DNA from: Pseudisothecium myosuroides
Lineage: Eukaryota > Streptophyta > Bryopsida > Hypnales > Lembophyllaceae
Length of the DNA: 64,000 nt
Assembly: GCA_951799445.1 (NCBI GenBank)
Contig: OX637289.1
Coordinates: 2,830,501-2,894,500, forward strand
Direction of reading: 5' to 3'
Shown here in pieces: positions 62,621 through 64,000 of the stretch; positions within the stretch are counted from its first letter, which is position 1, and every line of letters starts with the position of its first letter. A program made the position numbers and the translations under genes. Under the pieces are notes generated by a model, which worked only from the letters and a program-made list of their open reading frames with translations, did no database searches and was not told the origin of the DNA.

Positions 62621-63535
62621 CCCCTAAAGGCCCAAAGTCCCCTTGAGCAACACTTGGGATTTCGGGCAGGCTCGTGCGACGTGAAATTTCGACCTGATTT
62701 TTTTAAACTTTTTTTGAAGATAGGAAATCACATTAGCTTTCCAAAAATATAATTTTTTTTCAATCGGTGCCCGGGAAAAAAAGTTATGCTGGCCAAAGTC
62801 AAAAAAGCAGTTCGCCGGGCAGAAAAAAAAACTTGTAAAGAATTGAATTGTTTTTTTTTATTTTTTTTCTCAAAGATCATGTTTTTGTCTATATTTGAAG
62901 CTTTGATTCATTCTATTTGGACTTAGAATGAGAAAGTTATGGACAATCTTGTTTTCCAGGCAATCTAAGCGTCTTCTTCAAAAACAACTTATAAAATTCA
63001 TTTTTGAATGCAATTTTCAAATTTTTTCAATTTTTTTTTTTGAAAAGGTTAAGTTTGTTTGCAAGAACAATCTCACCGTTGGAATTATGGTTTTTGAATT
63101 CCATCTAAGAGCTATTGAAGATTTAGTGTTTTATTCAATTTTGGACCTACTTCTATTTAACAATTTTTTTATATGTGAAAATCAAGTTTTGACATTCTGA
63201 AATTTTTTTCCCCGACTCTCAACTCAAATGTTCAACATAAAAAGTTTTAACTTTATGGTGTGTAGTGCCAAAAAAATCCACAAATAGCCGTCAAAGTCAT
63301 CTGAATTTGCAATCCAGAGTTCAAAAAAACTTCTTTTTCCAACTTCAAACGGTAATATCTTCCAATCCGTACGGTCAAACTTCATGAAATTTTTACCACA
63401 TGATTTGAGACAAGTGAAGTACAAGATCCTATGGTTAGATTCTAAAAAAAAAAGTTTTTGGTTTAAGGAGTGATCGCAGTAGAAATGGCAATTTTCAGTG
63501 GTTTCGGAGCCAGAAATGCCTTGGGCCATTAGGGG
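62621..63535. mobile_element. TTAA-flanked MITE family A, copy 5 (915 bp)
   Basis: Starts CCCCTAAAGGCCC and ends GGGCCATTAGGGG, with TTAA at 62617-62620 and 63536-63539. The layout is that of copy 2 (TTTCGGGCAGG near the left end, GTGCCCGGGAA inside, GATCCTATGGTTAGATT near the right end), but it is clearly more diverged. Non-coding. Confidence 0.9.
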
Positions 63536-64000
63536 TTAAAGTTGTTGTTTTAAAAAAATAAAAATAAAAGTCTTCACATTACGTAACTTCGGATCACTAG
63601 ACATGGCCATTGGATTGGACCAAACTCATAGATATTGCATATAAATATGGATATTTAGGGCCTCGATTTTAGGATTAAAAAAGAATAAATTTTATATAAT
63701 TACTTTCCAAAAATCAAAATAAAACAATGATAAGCGACAATATATGGGAAGGGGGTGCATTATTTGAGACTCGTTACTTAAGAAATAGGTATGTACACCC
63801 GTAATCAACCCTGTTTAAAATATGACAATAAGTTTGACCAACCTAGATATTGATTTTACAAGATTTAAAAAATCAAAACATAATAGTCTATGAGATCCTA
63901 GTCTTACTCTTTTTGATATACCTGTAGACAATACTTTGAAATTTATAGCTTATCCATACAGGGTCCAAATAATGCATGCTAAGAGCATATGCATTATTTT

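Overview
This is nuclear DNA of a land plant. It is AT-rich and intron-containing, it carries two classical alpha-expansin genes (plant cell-wall proteins), and it holds a dense mix of plant-type transposon relics. The species cannot be fixed from the sequence. Nothing here proves a seed plant, and an unusually high load of TTAA-flanked elements would fit a less-studied lineage, but that is a guess.

Only two genes look alive, both on the minus strand. The first alpha-expansin covers 3871-5911, with a possible signal-peptide exon near 6847-6947 and a TATA box at 7180-7188. The second covers 49922-51359, in three exons with 307-nt and 310-nt distal exons. Both keep the phase 1 and phase 2 introns of the alpha-expansin family. 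They probably act independently as secreted wall-loosening proteins.

The rest is mobile or repeat-derived DNA. (1) Eight elements flanked on both available sides by TTAA, with ends starting CC(C/T)C or TCC: 1-402 (partial), 19534-20172, 22812-23747, 43056-44051, 44763-45408, 49-kb-free gap, 59634-60550, 61049-61463 and 62621-63535. One has a matched empty site inside the window. (2) A second family with ends like GGGTGATTGCAAGAAA and 4-bp duplications (9680-10745, about 20440-21115, 24455-25187, 46685-47443). (3) A palindrome with arms of about 1.9 kb (13513-17962), one arm carrying a MITE that the other lacks. (4) A decayed PIF/Harbinger unit: a Myb/SANT-like gene (26927-28764, +) facing a DDE transposase (29231-30438, -), broken by stop codons that could all be transitions. 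(5) CACTA, Tourist, Stowaway and other small MITEs with readable target duplications. (6) A 336-bp LTR-like block (11704-12039) with three perfect heat-shock elements next to a TATA box. (7) LINE 3' ends, an LTR-retroelement leader fragment (33158-34515), and a receptor-kinase fragment (58690-58830).

The gaps between these blocks are AT-rich and hold no gene I can support. No rRNA, tRNA or CRISPR array was seen.
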